The position numbers were made by a program, and so were the translations under genes. DNA of 64,000 bases from Lampris incognitus (lineage: Eukaryota > Chordata > Actinopteri > Lampriformes > Lampridae): contig NC_079217.1 of NCBI RefSeq assembly GCF_029633865.1, positions 57,726,973-57,790,972 on the forward strand, in the 5' to 3' direction. The notes under the pieces are model-generated. The model saw only the letters and a list, made by a program, of their open reading frames with translations, made no database searches and had not been told where the DNA came from. Within the stretch, counting starts at the first letter, position 1; the number at the start of each line of letters is the position of its first letter. This document shows, piece after piece, positions 10,049-21,135 of this stretch.

Positions 10049-10232
10049 CGATTCACATATGCGCCAATACCGAGCGATGTCGAGGCTCGGACTCTCAACG
10101 GGGTCAAAGGGTTCGTCTGCGGCCTGTACAAGCATTAGCGTTAGCCGTTAGCATTTAGTAGCAAGGCTTTAACAGCAAGTGATTTAGGTTAACAGTGGAA
10201 GGGATAGCTCATCTCACCGATGTGGTTAACAT
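10049..10232 (-). CDS. candidate 5' end of an unidentified gene (two exons)
   Basis: On the minus strand the first ATG downstream of a promoter-like block is at 10232. It opens five codons (MLTTS) to 10218 and then meets GTGAGAT. After 94 bp an acceptor (TTGTACAG) starts a second exon at 10123; 25 codons follow to 10049, containing ADEPFDPVESPSLDIARYWR, and again a GTGAGAT donor. Both junctions are phase 0 and the joined frame is open. A 94-bp intron is normal for a teleost. No homolog is recognised and downstream exons are uncertain, so this is an ab initio call. It could be a long non-coding RNA or part of an unrecognised element. Confidence 0.35.
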
Positions 10233-10369
10233 TTGGTTCCAACACCAAATCGACGACAGGAGTCCTCTTGGGTTGAACTCAATACAACACCACACTATAG
10301 ATGATAGTTGGTTTAGCTAACTGAGTGATTCTCAAGATCTTTATGAAATCAATATCTTAATGCTTCTGC

Positions 10370-10510
10370 TCACTGCGCGCGTGCCTTCTTGCTGCTCGGC
10401 TCGAGACAAAAGGAAGTGGAAACCATCACGCGCAGACTTTCCTTCCCAACAATAGACTGACGTGACATCTAATTGGCTGCTGAATGGCTACGTGTCCTCT
10501 GTTTGGCGTA
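10370..10510 (-). promoter_or_regulatory. candidate promoter upstream of 10232
   Basis: A CpG-containing block with a CRE-like tgacgtgac at about 10459, CCAAT-type sites (minus-strand CAGCCAAT at about 10470-10478), and GCGCGC near 10375. It lies just upstream of the first ATG of the candidate gene at 10232. The motifs are short, so this rests mainly on their clustering. Confidence 0.3.
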
Positions 10511-10873
10511 GCAGCGGTTAACTTGAGACGCTGCCTTCAAGTGCAGTCGGATTTCCAAATAGGACATATTCAGTCATTAGAAAGAAACTAATGAGACAAT
10601 TATTTCCTTTTAAGATTCAAGTTGTCTGTACCTTTCCTAAATGCACCTTATTTATCTCCATTTACATGTCACTCTGTGCATTTTCTTCGATTTATTATCA
10701 GTTCTGTTCAACTTATAGATTAGTTAAACCGGGTTTTACACCGGGGTTACACATGGGTGAAACTGATTTTTAAAATAAAATATGGAAAAGTAATATATAG
10801 ACTATGAACTACAGGGTAATTCTTATAATGGTGTGCATATGATCAGATTTTACAGCCAATAAATTGTACACTC
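10511..10873. other. no recognisable feature
   Basis: A+T-rich; a 60-codon open frame at 10591-10773 shows only hydrophobic and low-complexity residues. Confidence 0.4.
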
Positions 10874-11003
10874 GGAGTCGTACCGGGTCGTCCTCTCTGG
10901 AGTTTGCATGTTCTCCCCGTGTCTTCGGGTGCTCCGTTTTCCTCACACAGTCCAAAGACATGTAGGTCAGATGAATTAGCCATACTAAAATTATCCCTAG
11001 GTG

Positions 11004-11074
<71 letters not shown>

Positions 11075-11204
11075 TGGCCCTGTGATGGACTGGCGACCTG
11101 TCCAGGGTGTCTCCCCGCCTGCCGCCCAATGACTGCTGGAATAGGCTCCAGCGACCCTGAGAGCAAGATAAGCGGTTCGGATAATGGATGGATGGATGGA
11201 TGGA
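10874..11204 (+). repeat. SINE family B (DANA/mermaid-like), 5'-truncated
   Basis: Contains the conserved core tttgcatgttctccccgtgt and cagtccaaagacatgtaggt, then a GT/GTGC tract (11002-11073), then ggtgtctccccgcctgcc and the gataagcggttcggataatg tail ending in GGAT repeats. The tRNA-like head is missing. The core matches what is known as the DANA/mermaid type of fish SINE. Open frames through the GT tract on both strands are repeat translations. Confidence 0.85.
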
Positions 11205-11787
11205 TACATTGGACACTGGATTTAAGGATTGTACAGCGAAAGGAATAACAACTCTGTGCAAAGGAATGAATGAAATGAAAGAAAGAACACGTCTCGGGTT
11301 TTGAAATGCTTAAAGAGAAATACATATTCGTAAAACATGACTTTCATCAGTATCTTAAGATGAGGCATTATGTTAATATGAAGGTGAGAAATGTAACCGA
11401 GGCAAGTCCATGTTTGATAGAACTGTTTAGAAAAAGCATCCAGTTCAGACACAGGTGGTGGAATTATGTAATGTGTGTATAAGGGTCTGTCAAATCTAAA
11501 AAACAAAAAACAAAAAAACCACACACACATTCAACTTCACATAGTAAAACACAATGGGAGAAGAACGGAGGGATGTTTAAATTTTAGGAAGAATGGACAG
11601 CAATAAGGAGGTACCCGTTCACAGAAATGGAGGGAGTTTAGCAGGAAAAGCTTGACAATCATATTTTATCAGTCTCACTACATCCTGTCAGAAACCCCAT
11701 TATGACCGATTGCTGGAGAAACTGGAAACCAAAATACAAACCATTACCATGCTTTCTGGGATTGCCCCATTATCAAAGACAGCCCCC
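11205..11787. other. no recognisable gene
   Basis: A+T-rich sequence between two SINEs with short chance frames and a small CAAAAAACAAAAAA run near 11495-11520. Confidence 0.4.
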
Positions 11788-11982
11788 CCTTTTTTTCCTC
11801 CCAGTTACACCCGGGCAATTACCCCACTCCTCCGAGCCGTCCCGGTCGCTGCTCCAGCCCCTGCCAAGCCGGGGAGGGCTGCAGTCTTATCGTATGCCTC
11901 CTCCGAAACACGTGGAGTCGCCAGTCGCTTCTTTTAACCTGACAGTGAAGAGTTTCACCAGGGGGACGTAGCGCGTGGGGTG

Positions 11983-12147
11983 TGTGTAATGTTCTGTATT
12001 GAACCTTGGTTTTCTTATCACGACGACACAGGCAACTCTGTAGAAACACACTTACGGTTTTTTTTCATATTCTCTAGTTACATTTTCGTATGAACTTATT
12101 GTCTTCCTAAAGTCTAGCATCCCCTAGAGGCCCGACGTTCCACGACA
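11983..12147 (-). repeat. gypsy-2 3' LTR
   Basis: Matches 16236-16399 over its length: both contain gttctgtattgaaccttgg, tcttatcacgacgacac and cttcctaaagtctag. Scattered substitutions separate the two copies, indicating an old insertion. Confidence 0.88.
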
Positions 12148-12817
12148 TCCCCCTTTTAGTCAGTTATCACATTTCTTTAACTTTGCATTTAAATCTTTTC
12201 CAGCTTGTTATAGAACAAAACACATTATGCATTTTATTTAAACATGAACAGTATTATATATAATCTTAAGGGTAGGGTGGACTACCTGACCCTTCTGACT
12301 CTGCTGCAGGGGTTTATTCTGCCCTTTTTTACAGCAGGTCTTCCTAATACTGAACATGGCCCGTTTTACCAGTCCAGTCTTTCAGGGAGACTCTCCCTGA
12401 TCTGGTCACAGTCACATTAGGGTTGGGCTGGATCTGGTCGCGCTAATCTGGTTCTGGAAGAGCAGTAAGCTGAGCTCCGTTTCTTCTCAGTATTTTCCAG
12501 CTCCGTTTCTACGTTGTATGATCTTGGAGTTGAAGCTGGTGCTTGTACTGTTCCAGTGGGTCTTTGCTGTTCTGATCGGCAACTCCTTCGCTCTGTGTCT
12601 TGCCCCATAAGCTTTCTTTTGGTTCACTTTCATCCTCATGTATTTCCTCTTAAAAGCTTGGAGGTCTGGCCATTTTGGTCCGTGTTCGAGGAGGGACTGG
12701 AACGGTAGACCTCAATGTTCTCCCCATCAGCAGTTCTGCTGGTGAGACTCCGTGAGCTAATGGGGTTGTTCTGTAAGCCAAGAAAGCTTTCTGGTGATCT
12801 TGATTCTTGCTCAGTAT

Positions 12818-13441
12818 CTATTTTACTGTTCTAACCGCTCTCTCTGCCTCACCATTGCTCTGTGGATATATGGGGCTACTAGTGATATGCGCAAAATCAT
12901 ATTCTTGAGTGAATGCTGTAAACTCAGAAGAGGCGAACTGTGGCCCATTGTCCGTCACTAGTACCTCAGGAATGCCAAATCTGTCAAAGATGACTTTCAG
13001 CCTCTCCACCGTGGTAGGAGTTGTGAGCGTCGGCAGGTTGGCTACTTCAATATATCTTGAGAATTAATCAATTAAAACTAAGTAGTGGCCTTTTCCCCAC
13101 TGAAAGATGTCTGCAGCCACTCTCTGCCACGGTCTTGCAGGTAATGATATTATCATCAGAGGCTCTGCTCGATAACTGGAAAACTGGTAGCACCTGTCAC
13201 ATCTTTCCACCAGCTCTCTGATATCTCTTGTCAACCCAGGCCACCACATGGACTGTTGTGCCCTGGCAATGCACTTCGTCATGCCCTGGTGTCCATGGTG
13301 GATTCTTTCAAGCATCTCTGTGCGCATGGGTGATGGAATAAGGATTCGTCCCCCCTTTAGTAGGATACCATCTGCTACGTGCATGTCTGCTCTGTATGAG
13401 CAGTATGGCAGGATATTCTCAGGGACTGCTTTCCTGTGCAC
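12818..13441 (-). pseudogene. gypsy-2 integrase
   Basis: The zinc-binding N-terminus appears as HHGHQGMTKCIARAQQ then CDRC at about 13190-13330, in an HHCC arrangement. The catalytic core starts at WQRVAADIFQWGKGHYLVLID with the first Asp (about 13065-13130). After a frame break at about 13064 come the second Asp in VTDNGPQFASSEF (about 12950) and the catalytic Glu in PQSNGEAERAVRTVK (about 12820-12860). DDE spacing looks normal. The C-terminal region toward 12150 is not recognisably coding. Confidence 0.8.
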
Positions 13442-13740
13442 TGCCCAAACCTTGTCTGTGTATACTGTTGAGTTGCCTCATCGTTGCATTTCTGTTCTGC
13501 ATTTCTCTGATCTGCTCTATTTTAGTTTTTGTTGCTGGAATGTGCTCCATGACATAATCAATGTAAACTTTACACTCCCTTTCTAGTGTCACACTCATTC
13601 ATGCTGTCTGGTCCAAGTGGAGTGCGTGACAATGCATCAGCTGCCACTAGCTGTTTCCCTGGTACATGAATGATTTGGTACATGAACCTCATCATCCTCA
13701 GCCTGAATCTGAGTATTCTTGGAGGTAGGTCATCAAGTGG

Positions 13741-14793
13741 TCAGGAGCCTAACAAGGAGATCAGAGGCTTGTGGTCTGTACACACAGTGAAGTCCAACCC
13801 CAGGATATAGGTGCTCAGTCGCTCACATGCCCAGGTCACGGCGAGGGCCTCTTTCTCGATCTGTGCAAATCGAGTTTCAGTGGGCTTCAGACTTCTGGAT
13901 ATGTACACCACTGGTCTGTATTCGCCATCTGGCTGTCGATGCATTAGCACTACTTTAAGGCCATATGACGATGCATCTGCGGACACGAGTTTCTCTTTTC
14001 AAACTATACTGCACTAAGACAGTTGGCAAGCTGAGCTCCTACTTTACTTCCTCAAAGGCCGTCTTTTGCCGCATGTCCCATGTCCACGTGCTGTCATTTT
14101 TCAAGAGGTCTCTCAAAGTCTTAGTGAGACTGGGCAGGTGAGGGGAAATCTTGCCGACGTGTTCACCATCCCCATAAAGCATCTCACTCCTTCAGTATTG
14201 TGAGGTTCTGGCATGTAGATGATGGCTTTAATTTTGACTGGGTCGGCCTCAGTCCCTTGAGCACAAATTTTATGTCCCAGAAACTTCACTTCATTCACCC
14301 CAAACTCACATTTTTCATTTAGAGTCATACCTGCACTCTCAAACTTTCGGATTGGAGGACTTCACACAATCTTCCATCATGCTTTGTCTGGTCTTTGCCA
14401 AACACTAAGATGTCATCTGCATGGCACAGTGTTCCTGGTGTGCCAGGCACTGAGGAAATCCCAAAGGGTAGCTGCTTAAAACAATACCTGCCGAAAGGTG
14501 TAATGAACGTCTTCAAGGGCTCAGAGTCTTTATGTAAGGGTATTTGCCAAAATCCTGATGTAGCGTCCGGTTTGGCGAACACTACTGCTGCATCTAGCTT
14601 TGCAAGTGTGTCATCCACAGCTGGGAGTATGTGCCTCTCGACGCACACTTTCACTGAGTCTTGTTAGGTCTACGCAGATCCTAATGTTTCCATTGGGCTT
14701 GGGGACGACAACCGTTCCTGCACACCACTCGGTGGGCTCTTGAATTTGTCGGATGACTCCCATGTTTTCCATCCTATGGAGTTCTGACTTCAC
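13741..14793 (-). pseudogene. gypsy-2 reverse transcriptase and RNase H
   Basis: RT starts at about 14793 with MGVIRQIQEPTEWCAG and the NIRICVDLTRL palm strand. After a frame change at about 14640 comes the KPDATSGFWQIPL motif with the first catalytic Asp, then FKQLPFGISSVPG and a DDILVFG catalytic box at about 14400-14425. Another break at about 14325 precedes CEFGVNEVKFLGHKI. RNase H follows at 13741-13986 with DASSYGLKVVLM, FAQIEKEALAVTWACE and TDHKPLISLL. At least three frame disruptions are present. Confidence 0.8.
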
Positions 14794-14813
14794 TTTGTCG
14801 AGAAGGGGTAGCG

Positions 14814-15461
14814 CTACACGTCGAGGAGCTGACAGCGCATATGGCGCTGTCCCCTCTGCTTACACCTACCTTGCAGCTTCCTTATGCCTGAGAACACCTT
14901 TGGGAACATTGTTTTGAATTTGTTTCCCATGGCATGGACTGCTGCAACCTGTTGCAATAGTGGCAAAGTCTGGATAGCAGGGAGACCTAACAGTGGCATC
15001 ACTAAATCCTTCACTACATATACTTCTGGCTCTGTTTTCTTTTTGCCCCTTTTCAGACTTGCTTTGAACGTGCCCTGTACAGTGAGTGGTTGGTTGTTGG
15101 GACCACTTATCATTCGCTGTGCGTTGTGGAGATTACCGTCTCTGGCGTTTGAGTACATGGATTCTGGTATGGCTGTGACCGCCGCTCCTGTATCTAACTT
15201 AAAGTTTATAAATTCTCCATTCATCTGTATATCCTGTTTCCAGATACTGTCTTGTTTCTGACTTTGAATTACTCCCATGAATGCACATTCTGCTGTTTCG
15301 CCTCTTTCTTCAATTGCCTCCACTCTCTGTACTGTCCTACACACTGCTGCATAATGGCCTTTCTTTTTGCATTTTCTACACTCCACCTCTCTAGCTAGAC
15401 ACTGCTTCCATGTATGCTGAGGGCTTCTCCCACATTTTTTGCAGCTTTTGCTTCTCTGCAA
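14814..15461 (-). pseudogene. gypsy-2 zinc knuckles and aspartic protease
   Basis: A 215-residue open frame. The N-terminal part has CKKCGRSPQHTWKQC and CRKCKKKGHYAAVC, two knuckle-like Cys/His arrays (about 15340-15450). The protease follows with FKLDTGAAVTAIPESMY, DTGA active site, at about 15150-15200 and LLGLPAIQTL at the domain end (about 14970). The frame ends at 14814 before RT. It is the longest open part of gypsy-2. Confidence 0.8.
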
Positions 15462-15639
15462 TGTGATTTTTCTGTGCTGTCGCCGCCATCTTAAATTTCC
15501 CTGGTTTTCTTGCAGCTATATCATCCACATTTACTTCTTTTGTTTCAGAATTTTCTCATCTAATCAATGGTTGCTGATTCTTGATTTCTTAATTTTGTCT
15601 GACTTTTATCATTGTTTTGGCCAAAGTCAGATTTGGATC

Positions 15640-16083
15640 TAACTAACTTTTCGGACAGTTTTGCATCTCTGATTCCCACTACGATCCAATCTCTGATCAT
15701 TTCTTCAAGCAGAGCGCAATTGTGACAATTCTCCTCGAGCTTGTAAACATCAGTGATAAAGTTTTCTGCTGATTCGCCTGGCTGTAGATATCTATTAAAA
15801 TTGGCCCTCGTATATTACATTGTTTTCCAATAAAATGCTCACCCAAGGCTTTACACACATCTTCCTACTTCTTCTGTTCGTCGGACAAAGCCAGTGTGTT
15901 CAAAATGTCGTCACTTTTCTCCCCTATAATATACAGCAGCGAATTGATATGGTATTCCTCACTCTTTTCTGCTAGTTCTGAAGCCACTCTAAATCGCTCG
16001 AAGCGTCGAGGCCATTGAGTCCAACTGCTTGGCTCGTCAAAATTGAAGCTTCCCGGGGGTGGTATCGAAAATATCTGGTCCAT
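15640..16083 (-). pseudogene. gypsy-2 gag, N-terminal part
   Basis: The first 72 residues from 16083 start MDQIFSIPPPGSFNF and contain SSWTQWPRRFERFRVASELA, the usual start of K02A2.6-type gag. The remainder toward 15640 continues in other frames, with a VGIRDAKLSEKL-like stretch. The start lies about 150 nt inside the primer site, a normal spacing. Confidence 0.65.
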
Positions 16084-16218
16084 TGTCTCGTTATTTTTCC
16101 TCTCTCACAGGCTCACTAAGCTTAGCAGCGTGTTAGGTGCACTGGCTACTGTAGGCAAATGCGGTCTTTTTTCCGACTTTATAAGTAGTTTCTTTCTTCT
16201 CCTTACGGATTCGTCTCG

Positions 16219-16235
16219 CCATACTTCTGACACCA
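16219..16235 (-). other. gypsy-2 primer-binding site
   Basis: The minus strand reads TGGTGTCAGAAGTATGG immediately after the LTR. The first 13 bases match the tRNA-Leu-type site seen for gypsy-1; the rest has diverged. Confidence 0.6.
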
Positions 16236-16399
16236 TGTATAATGTTCTGTATTGAACCTTGGTTTTCTTATCACGACGACACGGGCAACTCTGTAGAATC
16301 ACGCTTACGTTTTTTTGTCTTATTCTCTAGTTACATTTCCATATGAATTTATTGTCTTCCTAAAGTCTAGCGCCCCCGGAGGCCTGACGTTCCACTACA
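16236..16399 (-). repeat. gypsy-2 5' LTR
   Basis: 164 bp, TGTAGTGGAACGTC at the 5' end and ACATTATACA at the 3' end on the minus strand. It pairs with 11983-12147. Confidence 0.88.
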
Positions 16400-16616
16400 G
16401 GAGGATCACGCTATTCTCCTCCGTACCTCCTTCCCTCCTGAGCAGGCGCCCCTACCGATCAGAGGAGGCGCTAGTGCAGCGACCAGGACACATACCCACA
16501 TTCGGCTTCCCACCCGCAGATACGACCAGTTGTGTCTGTGGGACGCCCGACCAAGCCGGAGGTAAGAAGGGAACCGGCGATCCCCTTGTTGGTAGGCAAC
16601 GCAATAGACCGCTACG

Positions 16617-16847
16617 TGTTAGAAGACTAGACTAATACTTTATGTCGATCTCTGCGCAGATGAAGTGGATTATTAAACCGTTATAAAGAATCGTACTGAC
16701 TACCGAACTTCTGCTGGAGGGAAAAAATGCAGCCTTCGTTTATTCGGTCGTTTTGGGAGAAGAAAATGAACAGCGTCTCAGTGACGTAATAATAATAGCA
16801 CACAGTAACACATAGTCATACAAATACACTGGTGTCATATCTCAACA
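16617..16847 (-). repeat. copia 3' LTR, internally deleted
   Basis: 231 bp. It matches 21822-22114 except that about 60 bp following the gtgacgtaat motif are missing. The polypurine tract on the minus strand (AAGTGGGAG) abuts it at 16848-16857. Confidence 0.88.
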
Positions 16848-17150
16848 CTCCCACTTATGAATCATGAGCTTACTGTATACCTTTTCATATTCATATAAAA
16901 AAAACTTGGTATAACCCATACCACTCACATTTCACACACCAAACATTGCCTTAGCAAATGTCTTCAGTTTTACCTTGGATGCGGGCTTCGTCATTACATC
17001 CGCAACCATTTCGTCTGAAGGGCAATACACCAATGACATCCTTTCCTCTCTTATGGTAGACCTTATAAAGTGGTATTTGATATCCACATGTTTGCAGCGT
17101 TGCCTACACACCGAGTTCTTCGCTAAAGCTATTGTCCCCTGGTTGTCCTT

Positions 17151-17615
17151 TTAAACCACTGTTCTCTTGTATTCATATGAATCAATACCTCCCAGTAACT
17201 GTTCAACATAAATACATTCCTGGATGGCTAAAGCCAGAGCCATATACTCCGCCTCGCACGTAGAAAGTGCCACAGTAGCTTGTTTCTTGGCTTTCCAAGA
17301 GATAAGTGCACTTCCCCTGCTCATGCTCACACAGTAACCTGATGTGCTGCGTCTATCCGCAGTATCTGAAGCCCAGTCGGCATCACTATATGCCTGTAAG
17401 CCAAGCTTCTCGTCGCTCTTCCTGTAACAGAGCTGTTTGTCTGTGGTGCCCTTAAGGTAACGAAACACATGTTTTACTGTCACCCATTGCTCTTCAGTAG
17501 GCTCTGCAAAATGCTGAGATAGCTTACTCACAACAAAACATAAATCTGGACGTGTACATGTAGCTAAGTATATTAGACTCCCGACCACCTCTCTGTACTT
17601 TTTCACATCTAACAT
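17151..17615 (-). pseudogene. copia RNase H domain
   Basis: 154 uninterrupted residues. It contains YREVVGSLIYLATCTRPDL, HVFRYLKGTTDKQLCY, the YSDADWASDTADRRSTSGY motif with catalytic Asp residues and the LSTCEAEYMAL motif with the catalytic Glu. This is the classic copia C-terminal RT/RNase H signature. The frame is one base out of register with the RT piece that ends at about 17609. Confidence 0.88.
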
Positions 17616-18604
17616 TTTGGTGCATCTTCTGAGTAGTCTAATTTCTGCTCACATGGGGTTTCTCTTACCCTGCACTCCTGCATATCAAAACGCTCCAATA
17701 TTTTCTCAGAGTACCTTTGTTGTGAAACTGTTACACAGTTGGCAGACTGAGTGAAGTCCATCCCAAGAAAGCACTTTAACCTGCCCAGATCTTTCATCCT
17801 GAATTTTGTGGACAGCATCTTTTTCACTTTACTCGGCATCTCTGTGCTGCTTGATGCTATGATAAGATCATCTACCTAGGTTATAATGATCGTTTTCCCT
17901 TTCTTTGACTCCTTGGAGTACACACAATGGTCTGATTGGTTTTGTGTAAAACCATCACCTGTCAAACACTCGTGTAACAGTAAGTTCCAATTGCGGCCAG
18001 ACTGCTTGAGGCCGTAGATTGACTTCTCTAGTTTACACACTAGTTTTTCTACCTTCTCAATATAACCCTCAGGTTGTTCCATGTATATGTCATAGTCTAT
18101 GGGGGCATGAAGATAGGCCGTCTTTACATCCATCTGGTGTAAAATCAAGTCATATTGAGCCGCCTTCTGTAGAAGCACTCGAACACTTGTTAGGTTGGCT
18201 GTCGGCGAAAATGTCTCTCCATAATCCACCCCAGCTCTCTGGCTATATCCCTTTGCGACAAATCTAGCCTTGTACTTGTCGTGTCCGTCTATATCTGTCT
18301 TTATCGCATACACCCACCTTCCTCCCACTGTTTTCTTGCCCTCTGGCAATTTCGTAAGGGTGAATGTTTTGTTGTCTCTTAGAGACTCCATTTCCTCGTC
18401 CATTGCCCTGGACCACTTTTCTGATTCTGGCGATTCCATGGCCTCTTTAAAGTTCAGAGGGACACCGCACACTGCCCTGTATGCATAATCTATAGTAGTG
18501 AGTGAGCTGTCATCACTGTCGCCCTGACTATAGTCAATCAGGTATCTCGGAGGGTTGCGTTCCCTTTGGGGGTACCTCCCACTGGCTGAGGCTTGTGACG
18601 TCAC
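17609..18604 (-). pseudogene. copia reverse transcriptase
   Basis: Shows FKEAMESPESEKWSRAMDEE, the GRWVYAIKTDIDGHDKYKAR strand, YGETFSPTANLTSVRVLL, HQMDVKTAYLHAPIDYDIYM with the first catalytic Asp (about 18100) and LVCKLEKSIYGLKQSGRNW. An in-frame TAG at about 17875 falls immediately before the VDD of the catalytic box, so RT could not be made in full. FLGMDFTQ and the thumb follow at 17609-17839. Confidence 0.88.
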
Positions 18605-19384
18605 CCTTGGGTGCTCCTCGTCATCATCCTCGGGTGCTGACTGTGTACCGTCAGTCTGTACATTTTTCTGTACGCTAGGCTGAGTTGCAGCTGTCTCAAC
18701 AGACTTTCTCTCTCTTACCCAGTCTTCTGGGTGCAGACTTGGTGTCTGAGTATCATTTTCACTAGTTGCCTTGTGTACAAACTTAACTAGTCTGTGTTTC
18801 TGTACTTTCTCTTGATCAGGGTAGTAGACTAGGTAGGCCGGGCTGTTCTTGTCGTGTCCTACAAAACGCCCCCTCTCACATCTAGAATCTAACTGTCCTT
18901 TGTCCTGCTGGTAAGCATAGCATTATGTCCCGAACTTTTGCATTCTAGCCATGTTGCACTTTTTTCCTGTCATTGCCGTGTATGGCGTAGTGCCTGTGTG
19001 CTTGTTGAAGCATCTGTTTCTGGTGTGGGCTGCCTCCTGTACAGCATAATGCCAGAGGCTCTTTGGTAGACCACTATCTATTAGCATACACCTTGCCATC
19101 TCGAATAGTGTGCATCCTTCTCTCTCTGCAACGCCATTTTGATGGGGAGAGTATGGGCAGGACGTCTCATGTCTTATTTTGTTCCGTCTCAACAGGGTTT
19201 GAAACTCCTTGCCTGTAAACTCAGTTCCATTATCCAACCTTATGCATTTCACTGTCCCATAGGGAGCTACATCTGCCAGAAATTTCTCGGTCGCTTGCAC
19301 TGTGTCACTCTTTGTTTTTAAGAAATAAACACACACAGCCCCCTGTGCACACATCTGTAAATGATTGCATGTACCTGAAACCAT
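18605..19384 (-). pseudogene. copia integrase, core and C-terminal part
   Basis: The core has RLDNGTEFTGKEFQTLLRRN with the second catalytic Asp (about 19230), and PYSPHQNGVAERE with the catalytic Glu (about 19130). It continues through LPKSLWHYAVQEAAHTRNRC to KFGT, where an in-frame TAA lies at about 18920. The frame then resumes with GRFVGHDKNSPAYLVYYP, the GKR-like end of copia integrase, and an acidic linker into RT. The N-terminal part is in another frame (19305-20084). Confidence 0.82.
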
Positions 19385-20084
19385 TAATGGACTCGTTTGC
19401 CACAGGACCGGCTAAATAAGTGTTTACCAACTCCAGTGGTGTCTTGGCTTCGTCTGTAGATTTCCTGTTCCTGTTTTGGGTAAACTTCCCTTCTATGCAT
19501 ACTGCACACTCTTTGTCAGGTTTACACACTTTACCCTTTATATGCACACCATCAGTGATATCCTGTAGCTTTATGATATCGTCATAGTTGCAGTGGCCCA
19601 TTATCTCATGCCAAGTTTCTATATCATGGCTCACATGGCACTTTTCAACAACACATTCAGGTTGCAAATAGTAAATTTTCCCCTGTACAAAAATGTCAAA
19701 CCTGGTACCATCCGGTAACATCAGGGCATCTCTGCCCTCTTCGAAGAACACACTGGCTCCGTGTGCTGTCGCAGACTTCACAGAGAAGAGCTCTTGGGGG
19801 TACGATGGAATATATAGTGCGTTCCGCAGTGTCACTCTACACCGTCGCCCCTCACTGTCGAGCAGACATACCGTAGCATCTCCCCTGCCCTGCACCACAC
19901 CAAAGGTGCGCTTACCGTCCGCCAGCTCCATGCAGTGTTTCTCTGGCTCGAACGAGCTGTCAAAGCGCTTGAACTTCTTCTTATCATTGACTATGTGGGA
20001 AGAAGCCCCACAGTCCACAATCAATCCTGGTTTGAACTGTTGCCGTCGTCCTGGTCCTGCTGAGCTGGTCTCTCCAGCCTGCAC
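19305..20084 (-). pseudogene. copia protease and integrase N-terminus
   Basis: The open frame of about 255 residues starts with a Gln/Arg-rich linker, then LIVDCGASSHIVND, the copia protease active site (about 20000-20030). The pre-integrase segment WHEIMGHCNYDDIIKLQ followed by CAVCIEGKFTQN gives the HHCC zinc site (about 19480-19620). It ends in TDVCTGG at about 19320 with a frameshift into the integrase core. Confidence 0.85.
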
Positions 20085-20132
20085 TCTGAAGATGTAGTTC
20101 TCTTCTTCCGCAGTATTCCCCGGTCCCTGACC

Positions 20133-20975
20133 TCAACCTGCTCCGTGACCACCACCGCCGCCGCCACCTTGCTCGCGTGCACACCTGGCTCCATCAGCGC
20201 GGTCCTTCTTCTTGCACACTTTGTCCGTGTGACCCTTGACCCGGCAGAAGCTGCACCACACGCTGCGTGAACAGTCCGATTTCCGATGGCCTTTGTCACC
20301 GCATCGCCAGCACACCGTTTGTTCATCATCTCCCTCACAGCGTTTCCCTGGCTTTTTCTTAGGCGCTGCGTGGGCCTTCATCACCCTCTCGGACGTCTCG
20401 TCCGATGCTGTAGCATTAGCTACATCTTCAGCCGCCTCAAAGTTTCTCAATTTGGCCTTAAATTGTCCCAATGTCAACTCACTGTCGCCATGTGTCAGCA
20501 TTAGAGTGAATAGCTTATATCTCTCGGGTAACCCCCTCATCACCATGGCCATCATTAGTCCCTCACTCGGTGCTTCTCCCGCCCCTTTGAGAGCCGTAAT
20601 GATTTGTTCAGCTCGGATAATGTATTCGGTTATCGTCTCATTATCAATGTTACACACAGTGACAATCCGGGGTCTGCCCTTACCAATGTAATTTTCCCGC
20701 AACACCCGTAGACTCTCTCTACCTTTGTTCTTCGTTTCTCTGAAGATCAATCCCAAGCTTGTGTTGTCCAATAAAGGCGCCAATGCGCAGTAAGCGTCCG
20801 CGTTCCGCTCCTCGTCTAGGGCCTGCTCTTCCGCTGTCAAAGGTCCCGCGGGCTCGGTAAGAATGGTGGTTTTCAGCCCCACACCATGCACGCAACAGAG
20901 CATTCGCTCTTCCCACAGTTCATACTCATCGGCCTGTCCGTTGAATGTGGGCCACCTGCTCTTCTTCCGCTCCAT
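20133..20975 (-). pseudogene. copia gag with zinc knuckle
   Basis: 280 residues from MERKKSRWPTFNGQADEYEL, a typical copia gag start, through LMMAMVMRGLPERYKLFTLM (UBN2-like core) to CWRCGDKGHRKSDC (about 20270-20310) and a second Cys/His array, CSFCRVKGHTDKVC. The end is Gly-rich and stops at 20133; pol continues in other frames at 20021-20338. Copia normally has gag-pol in one frame, so this is a lesion. Confidence 0.85.
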
Positions 20976-21135
20976 CTCCCTAGGTAGCGTTATCTTAGCT
21001 TAGCGTTCCGTTAGCTTCCCGATAGCCTCTCTCGATGCTAACTAGCGTCACACTTGCTAACTTGCTACTCCGTGCTAACCTGCGCGCATCCCGCCATCCG
21101 AGGTTATCACACTTCGTGTACTTCTTTTATCAAAC

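Larger units (their letters stand above)
11983..16399 (-). mobile_element. gypsy-2: full-length but decayed Ty3/gypsy element
   Basis: 4.4 kb bounded by two similar LTRs of about 165 bp. Minus-strand order: 5' LTR (16236-16399), primer site, gag, CCHC knuckle, protease, RT, RNase H, integrase, polypurine tract (AAAAGGGGGA, 12148-12157) and 3' LTR (11983-12147). Domain order and a K02A2.6-like pol identify Ty3/gypsy. Every domain is crossed by stops or frameshifts, so it is inactive. The SINE resumes across it, but a clean target duplication is not visible (gggtg versus ggagg). Confidence 0.88.

Noticed and set aside
11978..16404. 5-bp target duplication for gypsy-2
   Set aside because: gggtg versus ggagg match at only three positions; continuity of the SINE, not the TSD, supports the insertion.
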